Source: Lodderomyces elongisporus
Taxonomy: Eukaryota; Ascomycota; Pichiomycetes; Serinales; Debaryomycetaceae
Direction: 5' to 3'
Assembly (NCBI RefSeq): GCF_030384665.1
Contig: NC_083678.1
Coordinates: 372,001 to 436,000, forward strand
DNA: 64,000 nucleotides
Part shown: positions 1-11,345 of the stretch, in pieces
Position numbering within the stretch: position 1 is the stretch's first letter
How the letters are laid out: each line of letters starts with the position of its first letter
Position numbers and translations under genes: made by a program
The notes under the pieces: generated by a model
Told to the model about the DNA's origin: nothing
The model's database searches: none
What the model saw: only the letters and a program-made list of their open reading frames with translations

Positions 1-206
1 ACTACAATCTGATCATGAAAATGGTTTGATGTCACGGGATGGAACTGATTCAAGTTCAGGAAGAAATCATCACCATCACCACCCTCACCACCCTCACCAG
101 CATCGTTGTTGATTTCGTTTTTGTTTGCTGTTTCTTCCTGTTGTAGGTCTTGCGAAATATCAGTCATTAGATCGTCATTCAATAGATGGTCTTCCAAGGA
201 ATCCAT
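1..206 (-). CDS. N-terminus of an unrecognised acidic protein, cut by the window edge
   Basis: An ATG on the minus strand at 206-204 opens a frame that stays open for 68 codons to the left edge. The peptide starts MDSLEDHLLNDDLMTDISQ and is rich in Asp, Glu, Asn and Gln, followed by a Gly/Glu/Asp repeat (GEGGEGGDGDD) coded by GGT-GAG and GGT-GAT triplets, then FFLNLNQFHP (its Leu before Asn is a CTG codon, so probably Ser). I do not recognise the family; an acidic low-complexity N-terminus with a very long upstream region is common in yeast transcription regulators, but that is only a guess. Its promoter would lie in the 4.7-kb gene-free interval shared with the divergent kinase gene. Confidence 0.6.
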   Translation of the reverse strand, partial: MDSLEDHLLNDDLMTDISQDLQQEETANKNEINNDAGEGGEGGDGDDFFLNLNQFHPVTSNHFHDQIV

Positions 207-1863
207 TTTGTTTTGTATTTTAATGCTGCTTCACGGCAGTTGTATAAAATTTAATTTTCTTTATTTTTTTTTTTTCTTTTTTATTTTTTTTTACCAGCAA
301 TGTCAAGTAATGGCAGAGAATAGATATGTTATTACTTTCGTTGTTTGTTTGTTTAGTAGGTGGGTTGGTTGGTTGGCTGATAGGCTGATTGGTTGGTGGG
401 AAAGGGTTAAGTGTTAATGTTGCCAACGTTGGTTTTGGCAATATTAATATTATTTTCACTTTCGCGTATGTCGCAGAATCTTTCTATTGTCACTTAGTAA
501 TGGCAGCGTTACACACGTGACAGTATCATGCCAAGTGATCTCTGTAAAGGAGGTAGCGCAAAAATTATGTATATATATATATATATATTGAATCTATTTA
601 CATTGGTAAACATATTACAACTAGAGTTTGATGTTGCGCTAGGGGTAGATGCCGATAAGTAAGGGAGGATGAGGGAAGTCGAGAAGAAATGTTTGATGTT
701 GCAAGTTGTTGAAGCAACTGTACTGTGCACAATTTGATTTTTTTTCTTCTTCTTTTCTTCTTTTCTTCTTCTTTGGCAGTCGTCATAATAAGCCATCACC
801 TTTTTTATTTTATTTTTGGCTAAAGCAACTTGCAATAAAGAAGTTACAACTAGCAACATACCTCTAATAATGACACAGTAATAGATAATGGATAATATCC
901 CCTCTGTAGTTATTGTGAATAAAATGTTGGTAAAATAATTTTTTTTTTTAAAAAAAACAATCCACTTATTAGTTTATTTACGCGTTGTTTTGTGCTGTCA
1001 TTACCAATTCAATTTATGTGATTTTTGTATTCTTGTAATTTAATTTTTTTTGGGTAAGGACGCGAGGACGTGGTAATGGACGGAGACCGGTGCGAATAAA
1101 AAAAAAAGACCGGAAGCGATAAACGTGAAACGAGTCGGCGATTCGGCGATTGTGCGATTTGACAAGTCGGCCAGTGGGCGTAAAAAAAGAATAGATTTCT
1201 CAATAAACTACATCATTGCTCAACAACATCTTTCGTGAAACATACGGAATAAATTTACCAGATTGTAATTTAGGTTGGAAAAAAAAGAGGAATCAGAGCT
1301 TTATTATTTAATAATGCTGTTGCTGCTGTTGTTGTTATTATTATTATTATTATTTGTGGTAGATGGTAGATAGTGTGGTATATTTGATTATTAGTTGAGC
1401 ACATATCCCGAACCGACAGTAGAACTGAGTTGTATACAAATATACCACAGCATTGATTAGTTTTTTTTTGGGATTCTGAACAAACGCAGAATTGGCATAG
1501 AAATGGAATTGGTTAGTAATTTCATAAGTGATGATAAAGTCGATATATTTGTCTATTTATCTATTTAACTATTCCGATTACTTGCCATGAAGTTTTACGA
1601 AAGGGGATAAAGAGAATTAAAGAGAATGAGAGGCTTGTTTAGAAAAACATGAAATGAAATGCCGAGATGGTCGTAGTATTTGAATTTAAAAAAAAAAAAG
1701 AAAATTAATAATTCTAATATTATTAATAATCATTGTATGATCCAGTATAACAAACATGGCTCATTCACAATGTCTTCTCGGTGACCAAAGAGATATCCTT
1801 CTCCATACTGTATGGCTTAGAGCATCCTGTTTCATGTTTACATTCACCAGCTCAAAACAAAAC

Positions 1864-1935
1864 AAAACCAAAAAAAAAAAAACCAAAAAAAAAAAAACCA
1901 AAAAAAAAAAAACCAAAAAAAAAAAGAAAACCAAA
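1864..1935. repeat. 15-bp minisatellite (CC followed by 13 A)
   Basis: CC dinucleotides sit at 1868, 1883, 1898 and 1913, an exact 15-bp period with only A between them, followed by a slightly longer imperfect copy. It is noncoding. Confidence 0.9.
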
Positions 1936-2431
1936 AGGTGAATTTAAGTAGATAATGGACCGCACGGGTAGCATAAACAAACAGCAAGGGGGCAAAAGAA
2001 AGTAAGAGAGAAAAAAGTAAGGAGAAGAAGGCTTGTGTGGTAAAAAAGACAAAATGGATCCCGAAATGCCTGTAGTATTTTTATACATAAATATCATAAT
2101 ATGCAAGTGTTGTCCAAAGGCTCTTGCCAATATAATGGCAATGTATGCTCTTCTCACACACAATTGTTTTTTCCAGTACAAATGCGCCAATCCGTCAATG
2201 TGTCAAAAAAAAAAAAATGATTGCTTTCTCAAACGTTTAATGTTAGAATTATGTTGCAATAGTTTTTTATATATACTGCAGTATCATTGAAAGTGGATAT
2301 TGTAAATAAATAAATTTTCAAAAAAGAATAGTACATGGGATATAACTCTTTTCCCCCTTTTTTTTGTGCTTTTGAATTGAAAAAAATGGTGATCTTCACT
2401 GTGGAAAGCAAGAGAGAGAAGGGAGGATTAA

Positions 2432-2490
2432 GAGATGAAGAGATGAAAGAGATGAAAGAGATGAAAGAGATGAAAGAGATGAAAGAGAAG
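2432..2490. repeat. 9-bp tandem repeat (GAGATGAAA)
   Basis: About six near-perfect head-to-tail copies of GAGATGAAA form a purine-rich tract in the gene-free interval. Confidence 0.9.
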
Positions 2491-2639
2491 TAGAGAAGAA
2501 GAGGAAGACAGAAAATGCTGGCTCATAACCATAGCAAAATAGATTTTTTTACCAACAAAAAAAACTATTTCAAAGAGAGACAGAGTGCAGAGACAGCTGT
2601 CACGCAGCCATGATAGCAAATATAGAGAACCACACCACG

Positions 2640-2668
2640 TTGATGTTGATGTTGATGTTGATGTTGAT
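2640..2668. repeat. Hexanucleotide repeat (GTTGAT)n
   Basis: Nearly five perfect copies of GTTGAT in noncoding DNA. Confidence 0.9.
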
Positions 2669-4093
2669 GGATTGGATTGTTGTTTTCAAATTCCTCTAAT
2701 CCCAGTTCCTCTTCTTTGCTCTTTGTTCCACATTCTTTCAGTTGAGTTCTCAAATTTTTCATTATATATATATTCTTCCACAGTTATACGTATTGATCCT
2801 TGTCTGGTTTCTGAAAAATGAGTACAAGTGTTGAAATGATTGTCTCTTCTTCTTTGTTTCTTTCTTCTTTCTAGCAAATGTTGCTTGTCAAAGTGTAATC
2901 TTTATTAAAATTAGGTGTTAACTCTCCCTCATAAACATCTATCAATGGCATGGCTCATTTAAAATCTTGAAGAGTGTTGACTAACAAGGCTTTCATCGTC
3001 TAATACACACAGTAAGATAAAGAATTGCAAAAAAAGGGGAGAGCCTTGTGCTAAAGAGGATAAAAAAAAAATGAAAATAATTATCATTGGTGATAATGTA
3101 TAAAGATAAGAGGAAGCGCGCTCCTAAACTATGCACGGCGTTCTCTTAAATAGCCGCTAGTTCTCTGTATTACCACCCAGCACCCACCACAAACACCCAG
3201 CACCCAGCACCACCACCACCAAAGTGATGGTATTTGTCTTACAAGTATGTTTTTGAGAGAGATGTAAAAAAAGACACGGATACCAAAATATGATAGTGCT
3301 GGCTAACCAATATTATGTAACCTCGTCATCACTACCATTACAACCTTTTCTGTTGATTTCTTCTATTGATTTCTCTCTTGAATATTTTTATTGAGTATTA
3401 CTATTATTACTATTATTATTATAACAATATGAACTGACCCATTACAGGACTACACTAACCTACAACTATGTTCAATTAATGCAAGTTGCTGTACCCAGCC
3501 AATGAAGAAACTGCTTCGACAAAAAGTTCTTCCTTTCTCGTGCTGCGCGTGCGCGTGTATATAGGAATGTGTGAATGTGTTTATTTTATTTTTGTATATT
3601 ATTTTTTTGTGCAATCATCAGAGACATAGTGTGCTCTTTTAAAATGTATGAACTGTAAAATAATTAGAAATTATTAAAATAAATAAAATACAGAATAGTC
3701 ATGATGAAGATGATGATAGTGATGATGATAGATACTCTACACTATTGTTCTAAGTAATTTGTACTTTGTACTTGTTATCATACAGTACTACACAATAGTT
3801 TTGATGTTGGGTTTTTGAAATAAAATATACATATAAAAACAACAACTACAACAGGAGCCCAAGGAGCTTGAGAAGCTCAAGTGTCTCTGAACATTGTGGA
3901 CAATTTACTACTAGTACTACCACAAAAATTATCTCACAAAACAAATTGATGATTGTTCACACTTTAGTTCTTGTCAACTAGAAATAATATATATGTATAT
4001 ATGTAGATATATATATATACATAGATATCAACTACTAAACCTCTCTCCTATTACATTGTAAGCCTTGTGACATTCCGTTACAGAGTTGTTGAG

Positions 4094-4120
4094 CACACAC
4101 ACACACACACACACACACAC
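4094..4120. repeat. (CA)n microsatellite
   Basis: About 13 CA dinucleotides, followed by a TCTC-rich stretch; noncoding, roughly 760 bp upstream of the kinase gene. Confidence 0.95.
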
Positions 4121-4881
4121 TTACTCTCTCTCTTTCTAAGTGGTTTAGGGTATCTTTGTCCATTTGGTAATATTCTCTTGGGCCATATATATGCATCCAC
4201 CCATCCTCTGCATTTTGACATAAAACCCCAAATATCATAAAAGGCAAAAAGAAGGAATAGGTAAAAGATTAGAAGAAGAAAGAAAGAAAGAAAGCAAGAA
4301 AGAAAAATAAAGCCCACAACAAAACGACTTGAATAGAGAGAGTGACACATCCGATTGCAAAGACACACAGACACGGAATTTGCAAAGACTAAACTTGTGA
4401 CCTTTTTTTTTTATACATAAATACAAGCAGTTTTAAAAACAGTATTAAACAATACCAAAAGTACCAAAAAAGTACAAAATAGAACAAACAAAGGAACTGT
4501 AACCAAAACAAAACAAACAAAACAAAAATCAAAACATACCATTCATATATATATATATATATACTATACCAGAAGGTCATTACTACTATTACTCATCCTG
4601 TCACATCGTCCTGCTCCACCATCTGCCATCCTAACTATACCCTTCACCACTCAACACTACAAAACAGCCTTTAAGCATCATCTCATACTTGCTGAAGGAT
4701 ATAGTTACTTTGGTACCTTGCTCTCTTGCACACACACACACACACACCAATATAAAGAACCAAGTGGGATACTCCAGTAAACAAAGGTTGAGTGTATAAA
4801 CCAGGCAGTTTTTACCTTTGATTTTTATTTTATTCTATTTTGTTTTTATTTTTTTGAAGTCATTCCTCACCATTTACAGAA

Positions 4882-6975
4882 ATGTACCAGAACCCAGCAT
4901 CTGCACGGTCCAGGGGCCTTAAAAGAGACCTCACAATCCATGTGCCGAATGGCAGTGGTGACGAAAACAAGACATCACAACCACCACCAGCACCACCAGC
5001 ACCACCATCACAACCTCCACAACAGCAGCCATACGATGAACCAGTACCGCATCACGCAATGAGAACCCTTGATAATATACTTGGAGAACCCGTCAACATC
5101 CCAACGAGTACAGGCCAATCGCTATCATCACCTCCATTACAACCATCCCACCAAACAAAAAGCTCAATGCCTTCCATAGCATCAACAAGTCCAGCAACGC
5201 CGTGTTTTGATAGGTTAACCCAACTACCAACTCCAGTATTGCTGAATGGATCTTTCGCCAACTACAGCCATTTCCAAGGCTCAGCACTATCTTCACCACC
5301 AAGAGGTAACGACTCAATCATGGAGTCCATCAAGTCAATGCTGGCTGTGAACAATAGAGTCGTTTCGGATTACAAGCCAATCGCACGTGGTCACAGCCTC
5401 AAATCAGAGAAAAGAATTTATTCCAATCCATCCGAAGCTCACGACGTGCATGACGCATCAAGTAACTCAAGCACTGCTTCTTCGATTGCGTCGAGGGATA
5501 AAGAAAGAGAAAGAGAAAGAGAAAGAGTTTCAGGACAAGGACAAGGACAAGGACCGGTTCTGGGACCAGTTTTGGGGCTGGATGGACGACCTCTGCTGCT
5601 GCTGTTGCACACTATAGACTCGCCAATAACACCAAATACTTCTCCTACTTTACCACAAATTTCCAAATTCTCACATCGACAATTTTACTCCAAGAGATAT
5701 GACACTACATTCACATTTGTAAAGGAGATTGGACTGGGCAATTTCAGTAATGTTGTATTGGCAAAAAACTTAAATAATGGTGCTGGTAATAGCATGGGCA
5801 CTGTTGCAGATGCCGAAACTATTAGTTACAAACACAATTGCGGTTATGGTGACGAAGCAGCAATCAAAATTATCACCATCCCCGAGTCTAAAACGCAATT
5901 AACAAACTTTAAATCATTCATTTTACGAGAACTCAATATCCTATACCACATTTCGCATCACCCTTGTATCACAACATTGATAGATTACCAACTTACAATA
6001 GACATAGACCAACTGGAAATAGAGTCAGAAACAATCCCTTCCACTGCAAATTCAGAACCAGGTTTTACCAAAATAAATGAGGATATGGTAATTCCACTGG
6101 ATAGAGATCAGTTGCTCTTTATGAATTACTGCCACGGCGGTAATTTGCTCTCCTTCTTGCTACAACATAATCAGCAAGCCAACTTGCACAATCTCACATA
6201 TTGGACATATATTCGACGCATTGCTTGTGAAATCATTGTCACCGCAGCATATTTGCACAACCACAATGTCATCCATCGCGATATCAAACTTGAAAACATT
6301 CTTTTACTTTACTCTCCAGAAGAAGTGAACCAAATACTTGCCAATGACCAAATCATGGCTACACCATTTATCAATTTGAGTGACTTTGGACTCTCGAAAA
6401 AACTCGATTCGCCAGACCAATTATTGCAAACAAGATGTGGATCACAGGATTATATTTCACCAGAGATTTTAATGGGTTTGAAATATGATGGCAAATTGAC
6501 CGACACATGGTCAATCGGTGTTTTGGTATATTCCATGCTTGAAAACAAACTTCCGTTTGATTTGCAACCAGCTCACGTACAATATCACCAACAACACCAA
6601 CAATATCAACAAAATTATCAAAGCCAACAACAGGCTGGTGCAAATACTGGTTCAACTGCTGGTGCTCCTTCGAGTAATACTGGTATTTCGCCTTCGGTAA
6701 TCAAAAGAAGAAGATCGAAAAAAACAAGCACGGCGCATAGAATTGCCATGATCGAATGGGGTTGGAATGACATCAATTACAAATTAGCTGATAAAGAGAT
6801 TTCACCAGAGATAAAGGAGATTCTTGGCCAATTGAAACTATTTGTCGACACTGTATTAGTGCGTAAGGATAGGAGACCTTCAGTGGGACAAATGTTGCAA
6901 ATGCCGGAGTTCTCGTGGCTCAAAGAGTGTGTTCCCACTGCAATCACGGAATATAACAATCAAGAGAGGACTTGA
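4882..6975 (+). CDS. PRR1: Prr1-like serine/threonine protein kinase
   Basis: Predicted 697-aa Ser/Thr kinase. Residues 1-275 are disordered and rich in Pro, Ser and Gln, with an RERERERER run. The kinase domain then runs to about 685: glycine loop GLGNFS near 284-289 (its Leu is a CTG codon, so GSGNFS in this code), catalytic Lys 329 in AAIKIITI, HRDIKLEN with Asp 467, DFG Asp 501, and GSQDYISPEIL in place of APE. The RCGSxDYxSPEILMGxxYDG signature and the SHRIA/TAHRIA-xxxWxW block near the end match yeast Prr1, a negative regulator of pheromone signalling downstream of the MAP kinase. All catalytic residues are present. A Gln/His/Ser-rich insert of about 70 residues after LPFDLQP splits the C-lobe. 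The protein is longer than the budding-yeast Prr1 (518 aa). Prr2/Npr1-group kinases are the alternative. Confidence 0.82.
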   Translation: MYQNPASARSRGLKRDLTIHVPNGSGDENKTSQPPPAPPAPPSQPPQQQPYDEPVPHHAMRTLDNILGEPVNIPTSTGQSLSSPPLQPSHQTKSSMPSIASTSPATPCFDRLTQLPTPVLLNGSFANYSHFQGSALSSPPRGNDSIMESIKSMLAVNNRVVSDYKPIARGHSLKSEKRIYSNPSEAHDVHDASSNSSTASSIASRDKERERERERVSGQGQGQGPVLGPVLGLDGRPLLLLLHTIDSPITPNTSPTLPQISKFSHRQFYSKRYDTTFTFVKEIGLGNFSNVVLAKNLNNGAGNSMGTVADAETISYKHNCGYGDEAAIKIITIPESKTQLTNFKSFILRELNILYHISHHPCITTLIDYQLTIDIDQLEIESETIPSTANSEPGFTKINEDMVIPLDRDQLLFMNYCHGGNLLSFLLQHNQQANLHNLTYWTYIRRIACEIIVTAAYLHNHNVIHRDIKLENILLLYSPEEVNQILANDQIMATPFINLSDFGLSKKLDSPDQLLQTRCGSQDYISPEILMGLKYDGKLTDTWSIGVLVYSMLENKLPFDLQPAHVQYHQQHQQYQQNYQSQQQAGANTGSTAGAPSSNTGISPSVIKRRRSKKTSTAHRIAMIEWGWNDINYKLADKEISPEIKEILGQLKLFVDTVLVRKDRRPSVGQMLQMPEFSWLKECVPTAITEYNNQERT

Positions 6976-7738
6976 TTGAAATGTTGTATTATATCGAACT
7001 CATGTTCATTTCCTTATGTTTTCTTTCCCTTTCTTCCCATGAATATTTTGTTGTAATAATCTTACGATCGCTAATGTATCATTATGAAATTTTAATATAT
7101 ACATTTTCTAGAAAAAAATAAAAATAGAATTGATTGTTTCAAGAAAGAAATGAGAGAAACCGATTGTAAAACAGTAAAGTCATTGCTGTTGAAGATGTAG
7201 TCTTCTACTTATGTTGAAGAAAATTGTATTGCAATTTTGATCAAGTCGATGAGTTTTCCCTATATACCTATTCATCTACTTACTCTAATTTAATTAATTA
7301 TTTTTGTTTATTTAATTAAAATTAAATTTTCTTTTTCTTTTGCGACTCGATAAAATATTCGCGACATTCAAATAAAGTCACTAAAATATATATTTTCATA
7401 GTTTTGAGAACTTTTTGCGAAAACACCAAATGCAGACAAAAGGCGACACTCACAAACTAATAAAATTATACACCCTTGAAAACCAACCAAGACCCAGTAA
7501 CCACCAAAAACCAATAACAAAACACTTCCTGCCCCATCATCCATCCACATACTCTCTTTTCTTATATTACTGTATTATTACCGTCATTGTCATTATTTAA
7601 TATTATCATTTTTATTTTTATTAATATTTTTATTATTACTAGTACTAGTACTTCCACTATTACTGTTACCTGTCCCACTATCATTACAAATTTGTTTTTT
7701 ACAATAACTACCTACTGTTTGCCGATGAATAGATTACA
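6976..7738. other. Intergenic region between PRR1-like and RGR1
   Basis: This AT-rich interval between tandem plus-strand genes holds TTTAATTAA-type runs near 7290-7330 and a TAATATT-rich stretch near 7595-7640. It should carry the kinase 3' end signals and the RGR1 promoter. No gene or RNA was recognised. Confidence 0.6.
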
Positions 7739-10700
7739 ATGGATGCAGAACACAATGGAACGATAAATAGGTCACCAGCACCACCACCACCACCAGCAGC
7801 AACACCACCAGCAGCAACACAACCACAATTACCAGTGTCTACTACAAGTACCACAACGCATACAAATGGGAATCTCATATCCCACAATGATAATCATCAA
7901 TCCACTCATCCAGAACCGGAAATACCACATATTACAGAGAATCTCCTACCGCTAGCTAATGTGCTCAAGTACTATTCTCAACAATCATTTAAGCAACTCG
8001 CAACAGCGGTTGAAAATTTATCCAAAACAGCCGAGGAAGAATCAGATGTCAAGCGCAAGAAATACTTGTTGGAGGTGCTCGTCTTATTACGACGCGATTT
8101 TGTCAAATTATACACACTAGTGAAATGGAGCAGTGTCTCTCAGGATGTTTCCAAGTTTATTGACCTCTTGAATTGGTTTAGACTACAGGACTTCAACTTT
8201 GATCTGTTGATGTATAGCTTACAGGGACTACTGGGGTTCGGCGCAGCAAAGTTACCAAATTTCGATTTGGAGACGGCGTTGGAAGTGTTTTACAAAAAGA
8301 GACCACAATTACCAAGTCACAACTATTTGGAAAAGAAAGAAATCAGTCCGGAGAAGATACTTGAAGTAATGCGAGACTTAAACTTGGCTATATTGACAAG
8401 GTTTGCGTTGATGGATTTGCCTTCCAGGTTTGAATATGAGGTGAGAGATGGAAGAGCGTATGTTCAAGTCAAAGATGAGTTTGAAGTGAGCATCACAATG
8501 GCTGATGACTCCATAGTTGATGTTGACAATGGTGATAAGAACGAGGTTGAGAACGGAAGTGAAGATGCGGAGTATGGAAGAGAGCGCAATTTCAATAACC
8601 CTCTCTATATGATTGATTTTAAGTTTCTTTTTGGGATCAATCCAAATACTGGTTTTATTGCTTATGACAATGGATACAATTACACCACAAGGTTACCGCC
8701 AAAATCATTTGTAAGGTTGGAAAGGGTTGCAAATCAGACGCTCGCCAAAAATGGATTGCACGGGCTTTACGAGCTTTTGCACAAGTATACAATCTCATTC
8801 AAAATGTATCTCATCTCGAAACAACTTCGGGAGTTGATGAGTTCAACGAAATGGAAAGGAAACTTAAAAATCAATTATCGAGCAGGAAGTTCGGTAATTG
8901 TGATCAATTATTGGACTACTCTGTACCTGTCACTGAATTGGAAATCGTTTATAGAGATTGGTGTCGATGAAGAGTCCAAATTGCATTACCGCTGGTTCAA
9001 AAATGGAAGATACGAACAACAATCTATTGTCAATGAAATAGTGGGATCTAATAGACTTGAAGGTAGAATTGAAGATGAGGACGGAGATGATGATTTGTTT
9101 GAGGTTGACTCGCCGCGAGAAATTAATATCGAAGAAACGATCACGGCGTTCATTTTAGAACATTCCAAAACAATCATGCAAAAGATTTGCAAAACACTTG
9201 AGCTCAGTTGTCCACACGAAATCACAGAGATGACCCCTCAACAATTGTCATTTTCTATATCTCCTAAAAAGTCTACAATTTTTGCAATCAACCCATTAAC
9301 AGGTCTTTTTTACTTTCTGGACCCCTCACCGGTGCAGTTGCGATTACTAAAAAGAATAAATTCAGCTCCACCACCCGCATCACTGTTGATGAACAAACAG
9401 TTTATTTCCGAGTACGATATAACTGAATGGGTTGCATCGAATATTTTACAGTTGAAGCTCGAGACTTTTTCAAAGGAAGTAAATTATTATCTCACCGCCA
9501 CTGAATGGATCAGTAATAGCATCATCAGGTTCAATGAACCGGAAGTTCGAAAATTATTAGAATCGATACTGATTGGCCATGGTGGTAGGGCAAACCCTAG
9601 TAATAAAAGTATTAATGGTGACGGTAATAATAATGTTAATGGTAATAGTGATGACACTGATGCAAGTGCCAAGACCGCCAACATCAACGCCACTGTGAGT
9701 TCTTATGCAAACTTTAAAATACAATTTTATAGAAAAAAGCATTGGCCCTCTACATGGTTTCTCATTGTGATGATTAGCGGAACCACGTCAAGGACTAATT
9801 GGTGGGTAGCAAGAATCAAATCAGTTGGTGCAAATTGGATAGTCAACCATTTCCAGCTTTTGAGTCACAACCCAGAGTTGAGTTATGATTTCTTCAAACA
9901 GTTGGGCAAATCGTCGTTCCAGATGATTATTAATCATGTTGTATTGGAAGAAATGCGGGAAAGAAATGTTAGAGTTGGTGTTGTTAATGATGATGGTGGT
10001 GATGATAATGGTGATAGTGACAATGCTAAACTTTTTAACATTAGCAATGATAGCTATAAAGAACCAACAAGCGTTAGTAGTGAGAATGGCTCTGCAGGAA
10101 TTGGAATTCCTGAAATAACAGACAAAGCATCACTGGTGGATGGTGATCTTATGCACAGATCACTCATTAGTGTAATCAATGAAGGGTTGTTGCCTATCGA
10201 AAACTCATCACCCAGATTATATCTTGAAATCCAACTTATAAATCAGATTCAAAACCACGATAACCACGCGTTTAACCACCTGAACAAGAAAATGCATTTG
10301 AGGTTATTTGGAAAATTAAAGAACCTGGATATTAAAAGTTCGCCAGAGTTGGAAAAACTAAACCTTATTATTGACGAGAAGAATCAATCATTCGAGATTC
10401 TGACTTCGAGGGACCTTGAAGAAATCATTGGTGATTCTGGGAAAACCCATTTCTTGGATACGATATTTAATAGTTTGAGCAAGTTGAACAACTTACTCAA
10501 GATTTTGGACCAATTAAAGAGTAATGATATTAAGGTTCTCGACAACTCAACTGATGAAATAACTATCAAGGCTAATGACAGTTTAGATAAATTGGTAATC
10601 AAGATCCCCAATGAGGCCGCTGAGTCGATATCTATTGGAACCATTGCCAGAAAGACATGGGAAACCGAACTTATTATCCATTTCCTTAACCAGTACCTTT

Positions 10701-11242
10701 CGCAGAATCACAGCGACAATATTGTTGGCATTATAAAGTATTTATCAGACATCAACCCTATTTTTCAAACTATCAAACAAGTGCAATCGATGCTACACGA
10801 GCAACAAGATTCTTTGAAGTTGAACAATGGTTTGCACAAGATTCATTTTGATTGCGTGTTCAACAACCTTAACCACATTCAGTTTATGTTTAATCTCTCG
10901 TCAACAATCAACAACTCGAAAAAGATACAAAAGGACAAGATTCTTATCTCACTCCAGTTTAAGCGCAATAAATTCGACAAGTTAGGTAAAAAGCAAGAGC
11001 GATTGGTTAAAATATCTTTCCAGAATAATCCACACGTTAAGCAAACCAAATTCAAGAAACTTTTTGATATGATGTACAAGAGTATTCTTGAGATGGAAAG
11101 AGACAAAAATGACGAGTTGATTAATTTCGATGAGAGTCAGGTATTGGTGAAATTGAACCAAGATATACTTGCAAGCACGAACTTGGTTGAACAGATGATG
11201 CAAAGGATTACAAAATGTTTTATACAATATGTCTCGGAATAA
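7739..11242 (+). CDS. RGR1: Mediator complex subunit 14 (Rgr1)
   Basis: Predicted 1167-aa Mediator tail/scaffold subunit, which bridges the tail and middle modules and is essential for RNA polymerase II regulation in the nucleus. After a Pro/Ala/Thr-rich leader (residues 1-60) comes the conserved MED14 N-terminal domain, about 62-270: LLPLANVLKYYSQQSFKQL, then a KRKKYLLEVLVLLRRDFVKLY-like helix and the VKWSSVSQDVSKFIDLLNW block typical of the family. The rest is long and mostly helical with Asn/Asp/Gly-rich insertions at about 620-655 and 745-770 that look like lineage-specific low-complexity expansions. Length is close to budding-yeast Rgr1 (1082 aa). The ATG at 7739 is the first in frame. 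Its stop lies 103 bp from the stop of the convergent gene. Confidence 0.92.
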   Translation: MDAEHNGTINRSPAPPPPPAATPPAATQPQLPVSTTSTTTHTNGNLISHNDNHQSTHPEPEIPHITENLLPLANVLKYYSQQSFKQLATAVENLSKTAEEESDVKRKKYLLEVLVLLRRDFVKLYTLVKWSSVSQDVSKFIDLLNWFRLQDFNFDLLMYSLQGLLGFGAAKLPNFDLETALEVFYKKRPQLPSHNYLEKKEISPEKILEVMRDLNLAILTRFALMDLPSRFEYEVRDGRAYVQVKDEFEVSITMADDSIVDVDNGDKNEVENGSEDAEYGRERNFNNPLYMIDFKFLFGINPNTGFIAYDNGYNYTTRLPPKSFVRLERVANQTLAKNGLHGLYELLHKYTISFKMYLISKQLRELMSSTKWKGNLKINYRAGSSVIVINYWTTLYLSLNWKSFIEIGVDEESKLHYRWFKNGRYEQQSIVNEIVGSNRLEGRIEDEDGDDDLFEVDSPREINIEETITAFILEHSKTIMQKICKTLELSCPHEITEMTPQQLSFSISPKKSTIFAINPLTGLFYFLDPSPVQLRLLKRINSAPPPASLLMNKQFISEYDITEWVASNILQLKLETFSKEVNYYLTATEWISNSIIRFNEPEVRKLLESILIGHGGRANPSNKSINGDGNNNVNGNSDDTDASAKTANINATVSSYANFKIQFYRKKHWPSTWFLIVMISGTTSRTNWWVARIKSVGANWIVNHFQLLSHNPELSYDFFKQLGKSSFQMIINHVVLEEMRERNVRVGVVNDDGGDDNGDSDNAKLFNISNDSYKEPTSVSSENGSAGIGIPEITDKASLVDGDLMHRSLISVINEGLLPIENSSPRLYLEIQLINQIQNHDNHAFNHLNKKMHLRLFGKLKNLDIKSSPELEKLNLIIDEKNQSFEILTSRDLEEIIGDSGKTHFLDTIFNSLSKLNNLLKILDQLKSNDIKVLDNSTDEITIKANDSLDKLVIKIPNEAAESISIGTIARKTWETELIIHFLNQYLSQNHSDNIVGIIKYLSDINPIFQTIKQVQSMLHEQQDSLKLNNGLHKIHFDCVFNNLNHIQFMFNLSSTINNSKKIQKDKILISLQFKRNKFDKLGKKQERLVKISFQNNPHVKQTKFKKLFDMMYKSILEMERDKNDELINFDESQVLVKLNQDILASTNLVEQMMQRITKCFIQYVSE

Positions 11243-11345
11243 CAACATTGAGCAACTGTCTCACAAAAAAAAAATATTTAGATTAAAACTAGAAAGCGTC
11301 TTCTTAAATACAAGAGCCCGTAGTATGTCTACATTTTTCTATTTG

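Larger units (their letters stand above)
207..4881. other. 4.7-kb gene-free interval between divergent genes
   Basis: No ATG-started frame here looks like a gene: all are short, low-complexity and lie over repeats. The interval holds A/T homopolymers, the 15-bp, 9-bp and 6-bp tandem repeats listed separately, CA repeats near 4094-4120 and 4731-4746, an ACGCGT hexamer at 980-985, and a CACCCAGC-rich block at 3173-3221. It must contain the promoters of both flanking genes. No tRNA or snRNA signature was recognised. Confidence 0.6.
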
